Below, in pieces: positions 6,430-15,220 of a DNA stretch of 64,000 nucleotides. Below the pieces are notes generated by a model. That model was not told the origin of the DNA and did not search any database. It worked only from the letters and a program-made list of their open reading frames with translations. Both the position numbers and the translations under genes were made by a program. Each line of letters opens with the position of its first letter. The stretch's first letter is position 1. The stretch is from positions 8,007 to 72,006 of the forward strand of contig DATKLL010000194.1 in NCBI GenBank assembly GCA_035542475.1, given 5' to 3'. The stretch comes from DATKLL01 sp035542475 (GTDB taxonomy: Bacteria > Desulfobacterota > Syntrophia > Syntrophales > UBA2185).

Positions 6430-6852
6430 ATGAAAAAAAATCACATCATCTTTTTAATCGGTCGTATCCAATACAAGGCCAACAGGTTCTTAACCCGGGA
6501 GATGCGGTCCCATCACATAAATGGGCTGGCCCCATCCCACGGCGAGATTCTCGGTTCCGTGATGTTTAGAGGGCCGCTGCCGATGACGGAGATCGCAAGG
6601 ATCATCGATAAAGACAAATCCACAGTCACAGCACTGGTGAACAAGCTGATCCGGTTGGGTTATGTAGAAAAACGGAAGCACGGTACAGACAATCGGTTCA
6701 GTCTCATTGCCGCGACGAAAAAAGGGGAGGCGTTGAAACCAGCCTTTGTGTCCATTGCCAAAAAATTGCGCGCTCTTTCCTACAAGGACATTCCCGACGA
6801 TGAAAGAGAAACCATAGTTCGTCTGCTGACGAAGCTCAACAAGAACCTTTAA
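6430..6852 (+). CDS. MarR-family transcriptional regulator
   Basis: 140 residues, all of it a MarR winged helix domain: N-terminal dimerisation helix (residues 1-35), recognition region MTEIARIIDKDKSTVTALVNKLIRLGYVEKR (about 56-86), and a wing with DNRFSLIAATKKGEAL. These regulators are usually repressors released by small phenolic, acyl-CoA or other ligands. The operator-like palindrome in its own promoter and a second copy in front of the adjacent enoyl-CoA hydratase gene suggest it controls both, so its ligand may be an aromatic or acyl-CoA compound. The last point is inference. Confidence 0.9.
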   Translation: MKKNHIIFLIGRIQYKANRFLTREMRSHHINGLAPSHGEILGSVMFRGPLPMTEIARIIDKDKSTVTALVNKLIRLGYVEKRKHGTDNRFSLIAATKKGEALKPAFVSIAKKLRALSYKDIPDDERETIVRLLTKLNKNL

Positions 6853-6866
6853 ATTTTTTTGAGTAT

Positions 6867-6886
6867 ATAGTTTGATATCCAATCAT
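6867..6886. promoter_or_regulatory. Second copy of the MarR-type operator
   Basis: ATAGTTTGATATCCAATCAT, identical to the operator at 6401-6420 at 16 of 20 positions, with the first 12 in a row. It lies 44 bases upstream of the enoyl-CoA hydratase ATG. The right arm is degenerate, so binding may be weaker than at the marR promoter. Confidence 0.6.
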
Positions 6887-6929
6887 AAATCTTTATGTCG
6901 CGTCATCACAACTGAAAGGAGGAGGGAAA

Positions 6930-7715
6930 ATGAAATATGACAACATTATTTTAGAAAAGGCCGATCGGGTGGCCGTTCTCAGGCTTAACCGTCCCGCTGC
7001 ATCCAACGCATTGAACAGCGGCCTGTTCGAGGATTTTATCAAGGCCCTGGAAGTATGCACTGTGGACGCAGAGATCAAAGTCATTGTCATCACGGGAGAA
7101 GGTAAGGCATTCTGCGCTGGGGGCGATGTTGCTGTGTTCAGCAGCTCTCCAGATCCCGGCGAGACCATACGGCAGCTGACGAAGCAATTGTACTTCGCAA
7201 TCTCAGGAATCCGCCGGATTCCCAAACCTGTTATTGCCATGATTAACGGCGCCGCCGCTGGTGCCGGAATTAGTCTAGCCGCTGCCTGCGACCTGAGAAT
7301 CTGCGCTTCCTCCGTTAAATTCAGGCAGGCGTATACTTCGATCGGACTAGTCCCCGATGGGGCCTGGACTCTTCTGGTGCCGCTGCTGATCGGATTCGGC
7401 AAGGCGTCGGAACTGGCCTACCTGGATCCGATTTTCGATGCGAAAGAGGCCTTCGCTATGGGATTGGTCAACAGGGTGGTTGAAGACAATGAACTTGAAC
7501 GGACAACCCGGCAGATTGCTTTAAAGCTCGCCCGCGGCGCGGCGCTGTCTTACGCCGCTGTGAAGGAGAACCTCAATGAAGCGCTCCTCGGTTTGCTGGA
7601 GCGCATGCTCGAACTGGAACGGGGAGGAATTATCCGGGCCGGCAAGACAAAAGACGCGAGAGAAGGAATCTCCGCTTTTATGGAGAGAAGGCAGCCAAGC
7701 TTCAGCGGGCAATAA
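6930..7715 (+). CDS. Enoyl-CoA hydratase/isomerase family protein
   Basis: 261 residues, the standard crotonase length. Oxyanion-hole segments are present: FCAGGD (61-66) and NGAAAGAG (106-113). The crotonase catalytic Glu in the PE-IG-IPG loop is replaced (YTSIGLVPDGA, Thr136), while Asp143 in LVPDG matches the acid used by isomerase-type members such as PaaG; a second acid is available in the ASELAYL helix (Glu161). It may therefore isomerise a double bond or ring rather than hydrate, though a hydratase cannot be excluded. AAAGGAGGAGGG gives a very strong ribosome site. Regulation by the upstream MarR protein is suggested by the operator copy at 6867. Confidence 0.9.
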   Translation: MKYDNIILEKADRVAVLRLNRPAASNALNSGLFEDFIKALEVCTVDAEIKVIVITGEGKAFCAGGDVAVFSSSPDPGETIRQLTKQLYFAISGIRRIPKPVIAMINGAAAGAGISLAAACDLRICASSVKFRQAYTSIGLVPDGAWTLLVPLLIGFGKASELAYLDPIFDAKEAFAMGLVNRVVEDNELERTTRQIALKLARGAALSYAAVKENLNEALLGLLERMLELERGGIIRAGKTKDAREGISAFMERRQPSFSGQ

Positions 7716-7825
7716 GGAGGCTCTGTCTATTCAACACTTTCCACGAGTAATCGATAACATGTCTTGTGGTTATTCCGGTTTTGATATATGAATAATTATC
7801 GATTTTAAAAAGGGTGGGTATGCCG

Positions 7826-8632
7826 ATGAAATATATTGTTCCCCAAGTTATCCTGACATCTTTTCTTTTTGTCTTATTCATTTCCGGTTCATCCCTGGCA
7901 GATGATGATAAGGTCTTCACCAGTCCTGCCATTGGAGCGAAATTCGTATTGATACCGGCAGGGATGTTCTCGATGGGATCTCCCCCTAATGAGCAAGGGC
8001 GGGGCATTGATGAAACACTACACCAGGTCACCATCAGCAAACCATTTTACATGCAGACCACCTTAGTGACCCAGGGACAGTGGAAGAAGGTCAAAGGTAG
8101 CAATCCATCTTCTTTTAGAAAATGCGGCGATGACTGCCCTGTGGAGAATGTTTCCTGGTATGATGTCCAGGACTTCATTAAGAAGCTTAACCAGTTGGAA
8201 GGTAATAACAGGTACAGGCTTCCCACGGAGGCGGAATGGGAGTATGCGGCACGGGCTGGGACTACAACACCATTTTTTACAGGTAATTGTCTCTCGACAG
8301 ATCAGGCTAATTATAATGGAGATTATCCTCTCACAGGCTGCCCAAAGGGTAAATTTCGAGAAAAAACCGTTCGCGTGGGGAGCTTTACTGCTAATGCGTG
8401 GGGTCTTTACGACATGCATGGAAACGTCTTTGAATGGTGCCATGATTGGTACGGTAATTATCCATCAGAGAATGTGACTGATCCAACTGGTCCTCCAACA
8501 GGATCGGGAAAGGTGCTCCGTGGCGGGCACTGGCGCACATATGCCCGCTTTTGTCGCTCAGCATATCGTGACGCCATCACACCTGCCACCTGTGCCGACA
8601 TTGTCGGGTTCCGCCTTGTCATGACACCTTGA
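7826..8632 (+). CDS. Exported FGE-sulfatase-domain (SUMF1-like) protein
   Basis: 268 residues. Signal peptide about residues 1-25 (cleavage near SSLA-DD). The rest is a formylglycine-generating-enzyme-type C-lectin fold: LIPAGMFSMGS, MQTTLVTQGQWKKV, VSWYDVQDFI, LPTEAEWEYAARAG, WGLYDMHGNVFEWCHDWYG, and the C-terminal LRGGHWR..GFRLV. True FGE enzymes need two cysteines in the C-terminal part; here the end reads GFRLV with Cys only in ARFCRSAYR, so sulfatase activation is unlikely and a binding or EgtB-like role is more plausible. ATG 7826 is chosen because AGGGTGGG lies 7 bases upstream; nearer starts at 7814 and 7820 overlap it. Confidence 0.85.
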   Translation: MKYIVPQVILTSFLFVLFISGSSLADDDKVFTSPAIGAKFVLIPAGMFSMGSPPNEQGRGIDETLHQVTISKPFYMQTTLVTQGQWKKVKGSNPSSFRKCGDDCPVENVSWYDVQDFIKKLNQLEGNNRYRLPTEAEWEYAARAGTTTPFFTGNCLSTDQANYNGDYPLTGCPKGKFREKTVRVGSFTANAWGLYDMHGNVFEWCHDWYGNYPSENVTDPTGPPTGSGKVLRGGHWRTYARFCRSAYRDAITPATCADIVGFRLVMTP

Positions 8633-9342
8633 ATCCGGCAGCGAGTGCTAATACCTTCGCTTGCTGCGGGGTAAGCGAGCGATCTGTATGGAATAAAAAA
8701 GTTCTGGATGCCCAGCAGCAGCAGTGGCAGGACATGTTCTTAGAGACGCCGGAAATGTTCGGCACGGAGCCCAGCCATCCTGCACGCAAGGCGTCAGAGC
8801 TTTTCAAGCGGGAAGGCAAGACCAAAGTCCTTGAATTAGGCAGCGGCCAAGGACGGGACACGCTCTTCTTCGCCCAGAAAGGTTTCACGGTCCACGCACT
8901 GGATTACAGCAACCAGGCAATTGAAGCCATTAATAGAATGGCTCATGACCTGGGACTGTCTCAACTGATTATCACAAAAGTCCACGATGTGCGTAATCCC
9001 CTCCCCTTTGGCCACGAAACTTTTGATGCCTCTTATTCCCATATGCTGTTTTGCATGGCGCTCACGACTGCTCAACTTCAATTCCTATCGGAAGAAATCC
9101 GGCGTGTGCTTAAGCAGGGTGGAATAAGCGTTTATACGGTCAGACACACTGGCGACGCCCATTATAAGACAGGCATCTATCGTGGAGAGGACATGTACGA
9201 AGTAGGCGACTTTATTGTCCACTTCTTCAGCAGAGAAAAAGTGGAACTGCTGGCCAAGGGATACGAAATAATCGGTATAGATGAATTTGAAGAAGGAAAA
9301 CTTCCTCGAAGGCTATTTTTAGCGATGCTCAGAAAGAAATAG
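8629..9342 (+). CDS. Class I SAM-dependent methyltransferase
   Basis: 237 residues as read from TTG 8629. The Rossmann fold is clear: motif I VLELGSGQGRD (about residues 66-76), acidic HALDYSNQ after strand 2, LPFGHETFDASYSHMLFCM for motif IV, and VLKQGGISVYTVRH for the post-motif strand. The ligand to be methylated cannot be read. The 5' end is uncertain: homology-like sequence begins only around KKVLDAQQQQW (residue 23), there is no in-frame ATG before the fold, and TTG 8629 overlaps the TGA stop of the previous gene by two bases, which would mean translational coupling. A damaged or frameshifted 5' end is possible. Confidence 0.85.
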   Translation: MNPAASANTFACCGVSERSVWNKKVLDAQQQQWQDMFLETPEMFGTEPSHPARKASELFKREGKTKVLELGSGQGRDTLFFAQKGFTVHALDYSNQAIEAINRMAHDLGLSQLIITKVHDVRNPLPFGHETFDASYSHMLFCMALTTAQLQFLSEEIRRVLKQGGISVYTVRHTGDAHYKTGIYRGEDMYEVGDFIVHFFSREKVELLAKGYEIIGIDEFEEGKLPRRLFLAMLRKK

Positions 9343-9386
9343 ACGCAGCATTACAAATGTCTGCAATTTGCCGCGGTCGTGCTTCT

Positions 9387-10622
9387 TCACTGATGGTGGG
9401 TTTGTTTTCCAGTATGATCTGCGTGCAGAGAAAAGGTCGGGACATAATCAAAGGCCGCTTTGTTAAGATAGGACGGCTTGCCGATGGCGAGCTTCATATA
9501 CTCGGTCATCAGAAGACCCTCCCGTTCTTCTCTGCTCATACTATCCAGATATTTCCCGCTTTCGATTATGTCCTTAAAATCTTTGCGCGAGAGGATGGGG
9601 TCTGTCCGGCAAAGCCTTTGCAGCTCGGTGCTGATTGGCTGAAGCCTGGCGGTCAAATCCTGATCGGAGAGGCCCTTTACCCTGGCGTACATGTCGATCA
9701 GGCGCTCTACCTGGGGCAGTCGCGGGGATTCCAACACCTTTTTAAAACCAAGGGCAAAGCGCTTGCAGCCCTCCAGGATGTTTTCCCTCCTGACCATGTT
9801 AAGCCCGTTCCAGCCTGCCCTGAGCCATTTGAAGGTCACTAAGCGAGCCCGGTTTTTGGATGCACCCGGCTCAAAAAGAATTGAGACCGAAAAGGCATCG
9901 TACATATATGAGCTGACCCAGCCGAGGCCTGTTGTATTCAGTCCCTGCTGTCCGGAATAAAAATAATTCCAGTCCGTGTCCGGGCCGATTATCGCTCCCT
10001 TCTTGCCGACATTGGAGGGATTTTTCTGGCGGGTCACGGAAATGAAAAAATCCTTTCCCCGATACTTGAGCAAGATCATCAGCCTATCCATGTCGTAGCG
10101 GTAGTAAGCGCCCGTGGTGAGGTCCGGGGTTATTTCCTCGTATTCGACGCCCCTCAGCATTAGCGGATCATTCACGTTCCCGACTTTTTTCCAGAGATTG
10201 GAGACCGGTCCGGTCGGCTTGACCTGCCAGCCGCAAAGGCGGACGACCGACGGCAGAGTCAGATAGGCCGGTATTCTGGGATTGTACGAATATTTGATGA
10301 CCTTGGATAAAGGCTCTTTAACATCTACAAAAAAGTAGGCCCCCGTTGCATTTTCACGCTGGCCCGGATTCAGAGAAGCATCGCCGCCCTTTTCCGAAAT
10401 GGCAAAATCGAGAAGGCCGGACACCTTTTGGACGTCAAAGGACGCGTCCCTGCTCTTGAGCATCGCCAGGAGGTAAGATATTCCCTCATCCCAGACCGGA
10501 CGGGCTTCGCTTCCATCAGCACCGTACGCTGTGGATAAGGCATCACCGAAAATAAAAAAAAGCGGCGTCAAGCCGAAAAAAAATGCCAGAATCAATACCA
10601 ATCTTTTACCGAACAATCTCAT
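9387..10622 (-). CDS. Secreted protein of unknown function
   Basis: 411 residues. A signal peptide covers about residues 1-34 (two hydrophobic stretches, cleavage near AYGA-DG). The mature part is mixed alpha/beta without transmembrane segments or cysteine pairs; TGAYYRYDMDRLMILLKYRGKDFFISVTRQK and LGWVSSYMYDAFSVSILFEPG look like a beta-rich outer-membrane-associated or periplasmic domain, followed by a helical C-terminal third (about residues 270-400). I do not recognise a family. GGAGCTGTAATGAG places a ribosome site close to the ATG at 10622. It is downstream of the MFS gene on the same strand, but 186 bases apart, so may be separately transcribed. Confidence 0.75.
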   Translation of the reverse strand: MRLFGKRLVLILAFFFGLTPLFFIFGDALSTAYGADGSEARPVWDEGISYLLAMLKSRDASFDVQKVSGLLDFAISEKGGDASLNPGQRENATGAYFFVDVKEPLSKVIKYSYNPRIPAYLTLPSVVRLCGWQVKPTGPVSNLWKKVGNVNDPLMLRGVEYEEITPDLTTGAYYRYDMDRLMILLKYRGKDFFISVTRQKNPSNVGKKGAIIGPDTDWNYFYSGQQGLNTTGLGWVSSYMYDAFSVSILFEPGASKNRARLVTFKWLRAGWNGLNMVRRENILEGCKRFALGFKKVLESPRLPQVERLIDMYARVKGLSDQDLTARLQPISTELQRLCRTDPILSRKDFKDIIESGKYLDSMSREEREGLLMTEYMKLAIGKPSYLNKAAFDYVPTFSLHADHTGKQTHHQ

Positions 10623-10808
10623 TACAGCTCCTTGATCTTAAAGCCCCGTTATTCCTGGTTCCCGGCGGGGCCGTTATATTTAAGCTATTATACACGCTTC
10701 TTCACAGTAAAGGAAGGTATGCAGTTGCGCAAATTGCCGATCCCGTATCGCATATTTTTTATGATCCGTCAATCAATGAAAAGTTTGCACAATTTGTTCT
10801 GTGTCATT

Positions 10809-11996
10809 TCAGTTCTTCAAATCTTTCCCGAAAATCCAGAAGTAGATCGTCCCGATTAAGCCGCAGATTGCGGCGGCCAATAAGTTTGTAGCGGGGGATA
10901 ACTGCCAGAGAAAGGCGCCGGCGAAGGCAGCGGCAGAAACAATCACATCCCGTACTAGATAGTACAGTCCGAACATCCCCGCCTTTTTGTCTTCCGGTGC
11001 CAGGTCCATGATCAGGGCCTTGCGTGTCGGCTCCCCAAACTCCTTCATCCCCCGGATGACAAATGCAACCACCATTGCCCAGAAGGAGTGGGAAAATAGG
11101 AGGGCCAGCGGAAAGATGGTGAAATTAAAAAATGTGATGACCACAAATGGTTTCTTCGTGCTTCGGTCGGCCATATAGGCCACAGGAACATAAACGAGGA
11201 CTGCTGTGGCCATTTCAATAGTCGTGAGTATCCCGAACTGCACCGGCGTGATGCCGTTGTTTTTGATGCACCAGACAACGACGAAGGCGTAAGGGATCTG
11301 TTCGGCAAACCTGATCAGGATATCCGACACCAGCAGGTTTTTTAAAGCAGGGCTCATGTGGCGCCATAGCCGTGATGGCCACTTCTCCGCTTTCGCCCGC
11401 TGATCGTCACCCTCGATCATCACCTGCTGCAGAATGAGCGATGCCAGACCAAGGATGAAAGCGGCAGCGAAGGCAATCCGGACACCGTCCTTTTCTCCAT
11501 AAAGACCGATCAGAATACCCCCGATAACCGGACCCAACGCCATCGGAACCCTCCGGACCAAAGAATGCATGGACACCCCCATGGTCCGTTTGTCCTCAGG
11601 CAGGACACGTGAAATCAGACTCATCGTGGCGGGGAGTGAGATGGCCGACCAGGAAAGGAAAAAGACAGAACCGATGATCACCGCCTGCCAGTAGGGGAAG
11701 AGGATGACGATCAGGTAACCGAACATGGCGATGAGGTTGAAAACGATCAGGGCCTTCTTGTAGCCTATGCGATCACTGAGATAGCCTCCCGGGAAGGAGT
11801 ACAGCGCCGACAAGAGATTCTGCATACCATTCAGGAGGCCGATGGAGAGGACTCCGCCTCCCAAGGCGAGCAGATAGATAGGCAAAAACCGCTCTGCCAG
11901 CCGTTCACCCAACCCCACGAAGATGACCATGGCCAGCACGGAGACGATGCTGCGCTTTAGTCCGAAGAAATCAGTGATTCTGGCCAGTGAGATCAT
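10809..11996 (-). CDS. Major facilitator superfamily transporter
   Basis: 395 residues with about 12 hydrophobic segments spaced as two six-helix halves. The loop between helices 2 and 3 carries the MFS signature as GGYLSDRIGYKKALI (about residues 73-87), and the second half has the equivalent YMADRSTKKPFVV. A charged cytoplasmic loop (IEGDDQRAKAEKWPSRLWRH) separates the halves. It belongs in the inner membrane and probably exports or imports a small solute by proton exchange; the substrate is not readable. The start has no strong ribosome site, so a nearby alternative cannot be excluded. Confidence 0.88.
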   Translation of the reverse strand: MISLARITDFFGLKRSIVSVLAMVIFVGLGERLAERFLPIYLLALGGGVLSIGLLNGMQNLLSALYSFPGGYLSDRIGYKKALIVFNLIAMFGYLIVILFPYWQAVIIGSVFFLSWSAISLPATMSLISRVLPEDKRTMGVSMHSLVRRVPMALGPVIGGILIGLYGEKDGVRIAFAAAFILGLASLILQQVMIEGDDQRAKAEKWPSRLWRHMSPALKNLLVSDILIRFAEQIPYAFVVVWCIKNNGITPVQFGILTTIEMATAVLVYVPVAYMADRSTKKPFVVITFFNFTIFPLALLFSHSFWAMVVAFVIRGMKEFGEPTRKALIMDLAPEDKKAGMFGLYYLVRDVIVSAAAFAGAFLWQLSPATNLLAAAICGLIGTIYFWIFGKDLKN

Positions 11997-12084
11997 TATC
12001 CAAAAATCACTGTTTCATCGATGTCTGAAAGAATATTCTTCTGTAGAGTTGTCATCCGGCAGTATCCCTTCCCTCAATGCACGT

Positions 12085-13005
12085 TCATTTTTTCGCTTCA
12101 ATCTTCTTGATTGAATCGAACAGCATCTGATTTACTGGTGTGGGAACACCGAACTGCCTGCCAAGCTCAATCACCTTACCGGCAAACATCTCCACTTCTG
12201 TTTTCCTGCCGGCTTCCACATCCTGAAGCATGGAAGTTTTCCCATGCGGGTTAATGCTCATGAGTATTTTATCAAAGCTTTCTATGTCTTCTCCGGAGAG
12301 ATTTACCCCTGCCTTCTCCGAAAGCGTTATAACCTCCTGCATGGCCGACTGCATCAGACTCCTTGCCTCCGGCGAGGTTTGAAATACATGAAAGGGGGCT
12401 CGAAGCACGGCTGAGGCCTGGTTGATCCCGACGTTAATCATGAACTTCCTCCAGAGGATATGAATCATATCAGGAGGCGTTTCATAGATAATGCCCGCCC
12501 TGTCGAAAAGAGCCTGGACACATTTAACACGGTCTGTAAGAAACGGGTTTCGCGCCTCTCCGAAAAATATTTTCCCCTGGCTCTTATAATTCACACGGTT
12601 TCCCTCCCGCAGTGCATCGATGCCTAAAGAAACAGCATACAGAACCTTGTCCATCCCATAAACGGCTCCGATCCGCTCTTCGCTCTCTATGCCGTTCATA
12701 ACAGACATGATGGTGGTTTCTCCGCCGACTCTGTTTTTCATATCGCGTATGGCATTATCCAGATGCTGGTATTTCACGGCAACAATGATCAGATCGGAAG
12801 GAGCCGATGAATCGTCAGGTGTGAGAACAGGTATGATGTAGTGCTTGCCGTTGACAATCAAGCCATCCCGTCGGAGACGTTCAAAACGATTACCGCCCGC
12901 GACAAACGAGATGCAATTCTTGTCCATGTCATAGAGAAGGCCGGCATAGGCGGCCCCCATGGCACCCGCGCCGACAACAGCTATGGTTTCGATGAATTTT
13001 TTCAT
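12085..13005 (-). CDS. Ketopantoate reductase (PanE/ApbA) family protein
   Basis: 306 residues. N-terminal NADPH-binding Rossmann domain with GAGAMG at residues 12-17; the C-terminal helical domain contains ILWRKFMINVGINQASAV, where the lysine matches the catalytic Lys of ketopantoate reductase, and LQDVEAGRKTEVEMFAGKV, where Glu matches the second catalytic residue. It would reduce 2-dehydropantoate to pantoate for CoA synthesis, or another 2-oxo acid, since the family has several paralogues. It precedes the MFS transporter gene on the same strand with an 88-base gap. Confidence 0.88.
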   Translation of the reverse strand: MKKFIETIAVVGAGAMGAAYAGLLYDMDKNCISFVAGGNRFERLRRDGLIVNGKHYIIPVLTPDDSSAPSDLIIVAVKYQHLDNAIRDMKNRVGGETTIMSVMNGIESEERIGAVYGMDKVLYAVSLGIDALREGNRVNYKSQGKIFFGEARNPFLTDRVKCVQALFDRAGIIYETPPDMIHILWRKFMINVGINQASAVLRAPFHVFQTSPEARSLMQSAMQEVITLSEKAGVNLSGEDIESFDKILMSINPHGKTSMLQDVEAGRKTEVEMFAGKVIELGRQFGVPTPVNQMLFDSIKKIEAKK

Positions 13006-13328
13006 GTCTTTTCTTATACCTCACTGGCCGGTATAATGACAACATCATTTTCAATTTTAGAATTTTAACATATGAAAAAGTATGATTCAATTTATCCGGT
13101 CAGCTTGAAAAATGACAACAAAATATATATGAGCGGGGGACAGCCCCGGCCCCCTTTAGAAAGGTGATTAGTAAATTTTTTTTTACTGATGACGGTGAGG
13201 ATACGAAGAAATCGAGCATTTTGTACTCCGGTGTGATAGATAAGCCCTCAGTACCCAGAATACGCGCATACACGGTTGTCAAGGAATCGAAAAAATTTTC
13301 AAAGTCCTGGTTGATGATGGAGGAAAAG
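13006..13328. other. Gene-free divergent gap
   Basis: The gap between the divergent ketopantoate reductase and CoA-transferase genes. It is AT-rich at the left and holds GGGGGACAGCCCCGGCCCC at about 13135-13153, a possible small GC-rich hairpin. The frame of the CoA-transferase stays open upstream to 13164, but that stretch has no homology-like sequence. No clear promoter is visible. Confidence 0.5.
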
Positions 13329-14543
13329 ATGAGACATGCTCTGGAAGGCATCAGGGTCGTTGATCTCAGCCATGTATTGGCAGCACCGACGACTACCATG
13401 TTTCTGGCGGATCTCGGGGCCGAGGTTATCCACGTTGAGCCGCCGCAGGGAGATGACGCGAGAGAATTCGGGCCTTTTGTAGGCAAGCCTGGAAAAAATC
13501 GCAGCGGCTACTTTATAAGCCTTAATCGCAATAAAAAAAGCATGGTCCTCGACCTGAGAAATGAGAAGGGTAAAAATATCCTGCGGGAGTTGATCGGGGT
13601 ATCGGATGTTCTTGTGGAAAATTACAGGCCAACCACAATGAGAAAACTGGGCTTCAGTTGGAAAGAAATCAAAGAAATCAACCCGCGGATCATTTACACC
13701 TCCATCTCCGGTTTCGGGCAATACTCCCTTCCCGGATATGATACAAGGCCGTCCTACGATATGGTAGCCCAGGGTTACAGCGGCCTTATGAGTATTACCG
13801 GGCCGGAAGGAGGACCGCCCTGCCGAGTCGGTTCTTCTGTCGGTGACATATTTGCCGGCCACCAGGCAGTTATAGGAATTCTCGCGGCACTGATGTATAG
13901 GGAAAAGACAGGAAACGGACAGCACTATGACGGTGCCATGGTAGACGGATTATTCGCAGTGCTGGAAAACGCCGTAGTCCGGCACACCATAAGCGGAGAA
14001 ATACCTTTTCCTCTTGGAAGCCGTCACCCCTCAATAACCCCTTTTCAGGGTTTTCAAACGAAAGATGCCTGGATCATCGCCGCCATCGGAAATGATGCAC
14101 TCTGGAGCAGATTCTGTAAAGTGATTGAGGAGGAAGGGCTGGCAACTGATCCAAGGTTCACAACCAACCCGCTCCGTACATCAAATCTAAAGGACCTGAT
14201 CCCCATCATTTCGGAAAAGATGCGGACGAAAACGACGAAAGAATGGTCGGAACTTTTTGAGGAAGCCGATGTGCCATATTCTCCAATCAACACCATCAAG
14301 GATATCTGTGAAGACCCGCACATCATACACAGGAATATGCTGGTAGAGATCGATCAGCCCGAAGCAGGCAAGATGAAAATTGCCGGCTCGCCTATCTGTC
14401 TTTCAGAAACGCCTGGAGCAGTATACGCACCTGCTCCACTGCTGGGACAACATACAGACGAAATCCTGAAAAGTATTCTCAACTATTCCGACGAAGATAT
14501 CCAGGAGCTAAAGAGACAGGGTGTAATAAACAAAGAATATTAG
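13329..14543 (+). CDS. CoA-transferase, family III (CaiB/BaiF)
   Basis: 404 residues, the normal length. LEGIRVVDLSHVLAAPTTTMFLADLGAEVIHVEPP is the conserved family III opening, and VGDIFAGHQAVIGILAAL supplies the catalytic aspartate (Asp173) that forms the acyl-anhydride intermediate. The C-terminal TPFQGFQTKDAWIIAAIGND and APAPLLGQHTDEILK are also typical. Such enzymes move CoA between acids, for example to activate a carboxylic acid with succinyl- or another acyl-CoA. ATG 13329 has GGAGG 5 bases upstream and starts at the family boundary; upstream ATGs at 13314 and 13317 are possible. The gene is convergent with the DsbA-family gene. Confidence 0.92.
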   Translation: MRHALEGIRVVDLSHVLAAPTTTMFLADLGAEVIHVEPPQGDDAREFGPFVGKPGKNRSGYFISLNRNKKSMVLDLRNEKGKNILRELIGVSDVLVENYRPTTMRKLGFSWKEIKEINPRIIYTSISGFGQYSLPGYDTRPSYDMVAQGYSGLMSITGPEGGPPCRVGSSVGDIFAGHQAVIGILAALMYREKTGNGQHYDGAMVDGLFAVLENAVVRHTISGEIPFPLGSRHPSITPFQGFQTKDAWIIAAIGNDALWSRFCKVIEEEGLATDPRFTTNPLRTSNLKDLIPIISEKMRTKTTKEWSELFEEADVPYSPINTIKDICEDPHIIHRNMLVEIDQPEAGKMKIAGSPICLSETPGAVYAPAPLLGQHTDEILKSILNYSDEDIQELKRQGVINKEY

Positions 14544-14596
14544 AAAGATTTTGAAAAACAACTGCGGGCCGATTCTGTCTGCTTGGGTGCAAGCAC

Positions 14597-15220
14597 TTAT
14601 GCTTTTCTTTTTTCAACCCCGGCGCTCTTCAGGAATTGATCAAGAACATCGTACGGCTGGAAACCCACGATCCCCTGACGGTTCAAGATCAAAGTGGGAA
14701 CGGCTGTTATCCCCAGATCACGGGATCGCTTCCAGTCGGCATCAACAGCTTCCCGAAAAGTCCTTGCCCGGATAACGCGGCGGGCTTCATCGCCTGGAAG
14801 TCCGATAGATGAAGCAAGGCCGACGAGCGTGTCTTCTTTAGCGATGTTCTTCGCTTCCACAAAATAGGCCCGGAAAGCCGCGTCATGAAATTCATCCCCC
14901 TTCCCTTCAGCTTCCGCCCATTTGGCGAGCTCCTGGGCCAGGCGGCTGTTATAGGTATTTGTGCGATCGGCCAGGGGCAAACCAAGCTCCTTCGCCACCT
15001 GCTTGAGACGCTTCATTACGGCCGGGATATCTACTGACCTGCCGGCAAAGAGCTCTGCAAGCGTAATGCCTTCTTCCGGAGTCTCAGGATGCAGGGGGAA
15101 GGCGATCCATCTGGTTTCAACCTCGTATTCCTTTTTCAATCGATCAATACGCACCGTAATGAAATAGCACCACGGTCAAACATAATCGGAGAATATTTCG
15201 ATGATCGCACGTTTGGTCAT
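14597..15220 (-). CDS. DsbA/FrnE-family thioredoxin-fold protein, probable selenoprotein (UGA at codon 15)
   Basis: Read from ATG 15220, after a strong GGGAGGA ribosome site, the frame gives MTKRAIIEIFSDYV, then UGA (15178-15176), then PWCYFITVRIDRLKKEYEVE and continues open to 14597, 207 residues in all. Family members have a CPWCY active site exactly here, so UGA replaces the first catalytic cysteine (U-P-W-C), the classic pattern for a selenocysteine oxidoreductase. Downstream, the helical insertion and ITAVPTLILNRQGIVGFQP (cis-Pro loop) complete the DsbA-like fold. No signal peptide is seen, so it is probably cytosolic. Without UGA decoding only a GTG start at 15154 would remain, which removes the active site. 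A nonsense mutation is the alternative. Confidence 0.8.
15124..15176 (-). promoter_or_regulatory. Candidate bacterial SECIS region
   Basis: In the mRNA directly after the UGA two hairpins can be drawn. One pairs ACCGU (15176-15172) with ACGGU (15157-15153), loop 14. The other pairs CGUAUU (15151-15146) with AAUACG (15129-15124), loop 16 starting with G, 30 bases after the UGA. Bacterial SECIS loops normally lie about 16-37 bases from the UGA and are smaller, so the second is a fair but imperfect candidate. Confidence 0.4.

Noticed and set aside
8640..8690. Stretch before the methyltransferase fold as a lost small RNA or tRNA
   Set aside because: Only a 5-bp stem can be drawn; no tRNA arms.
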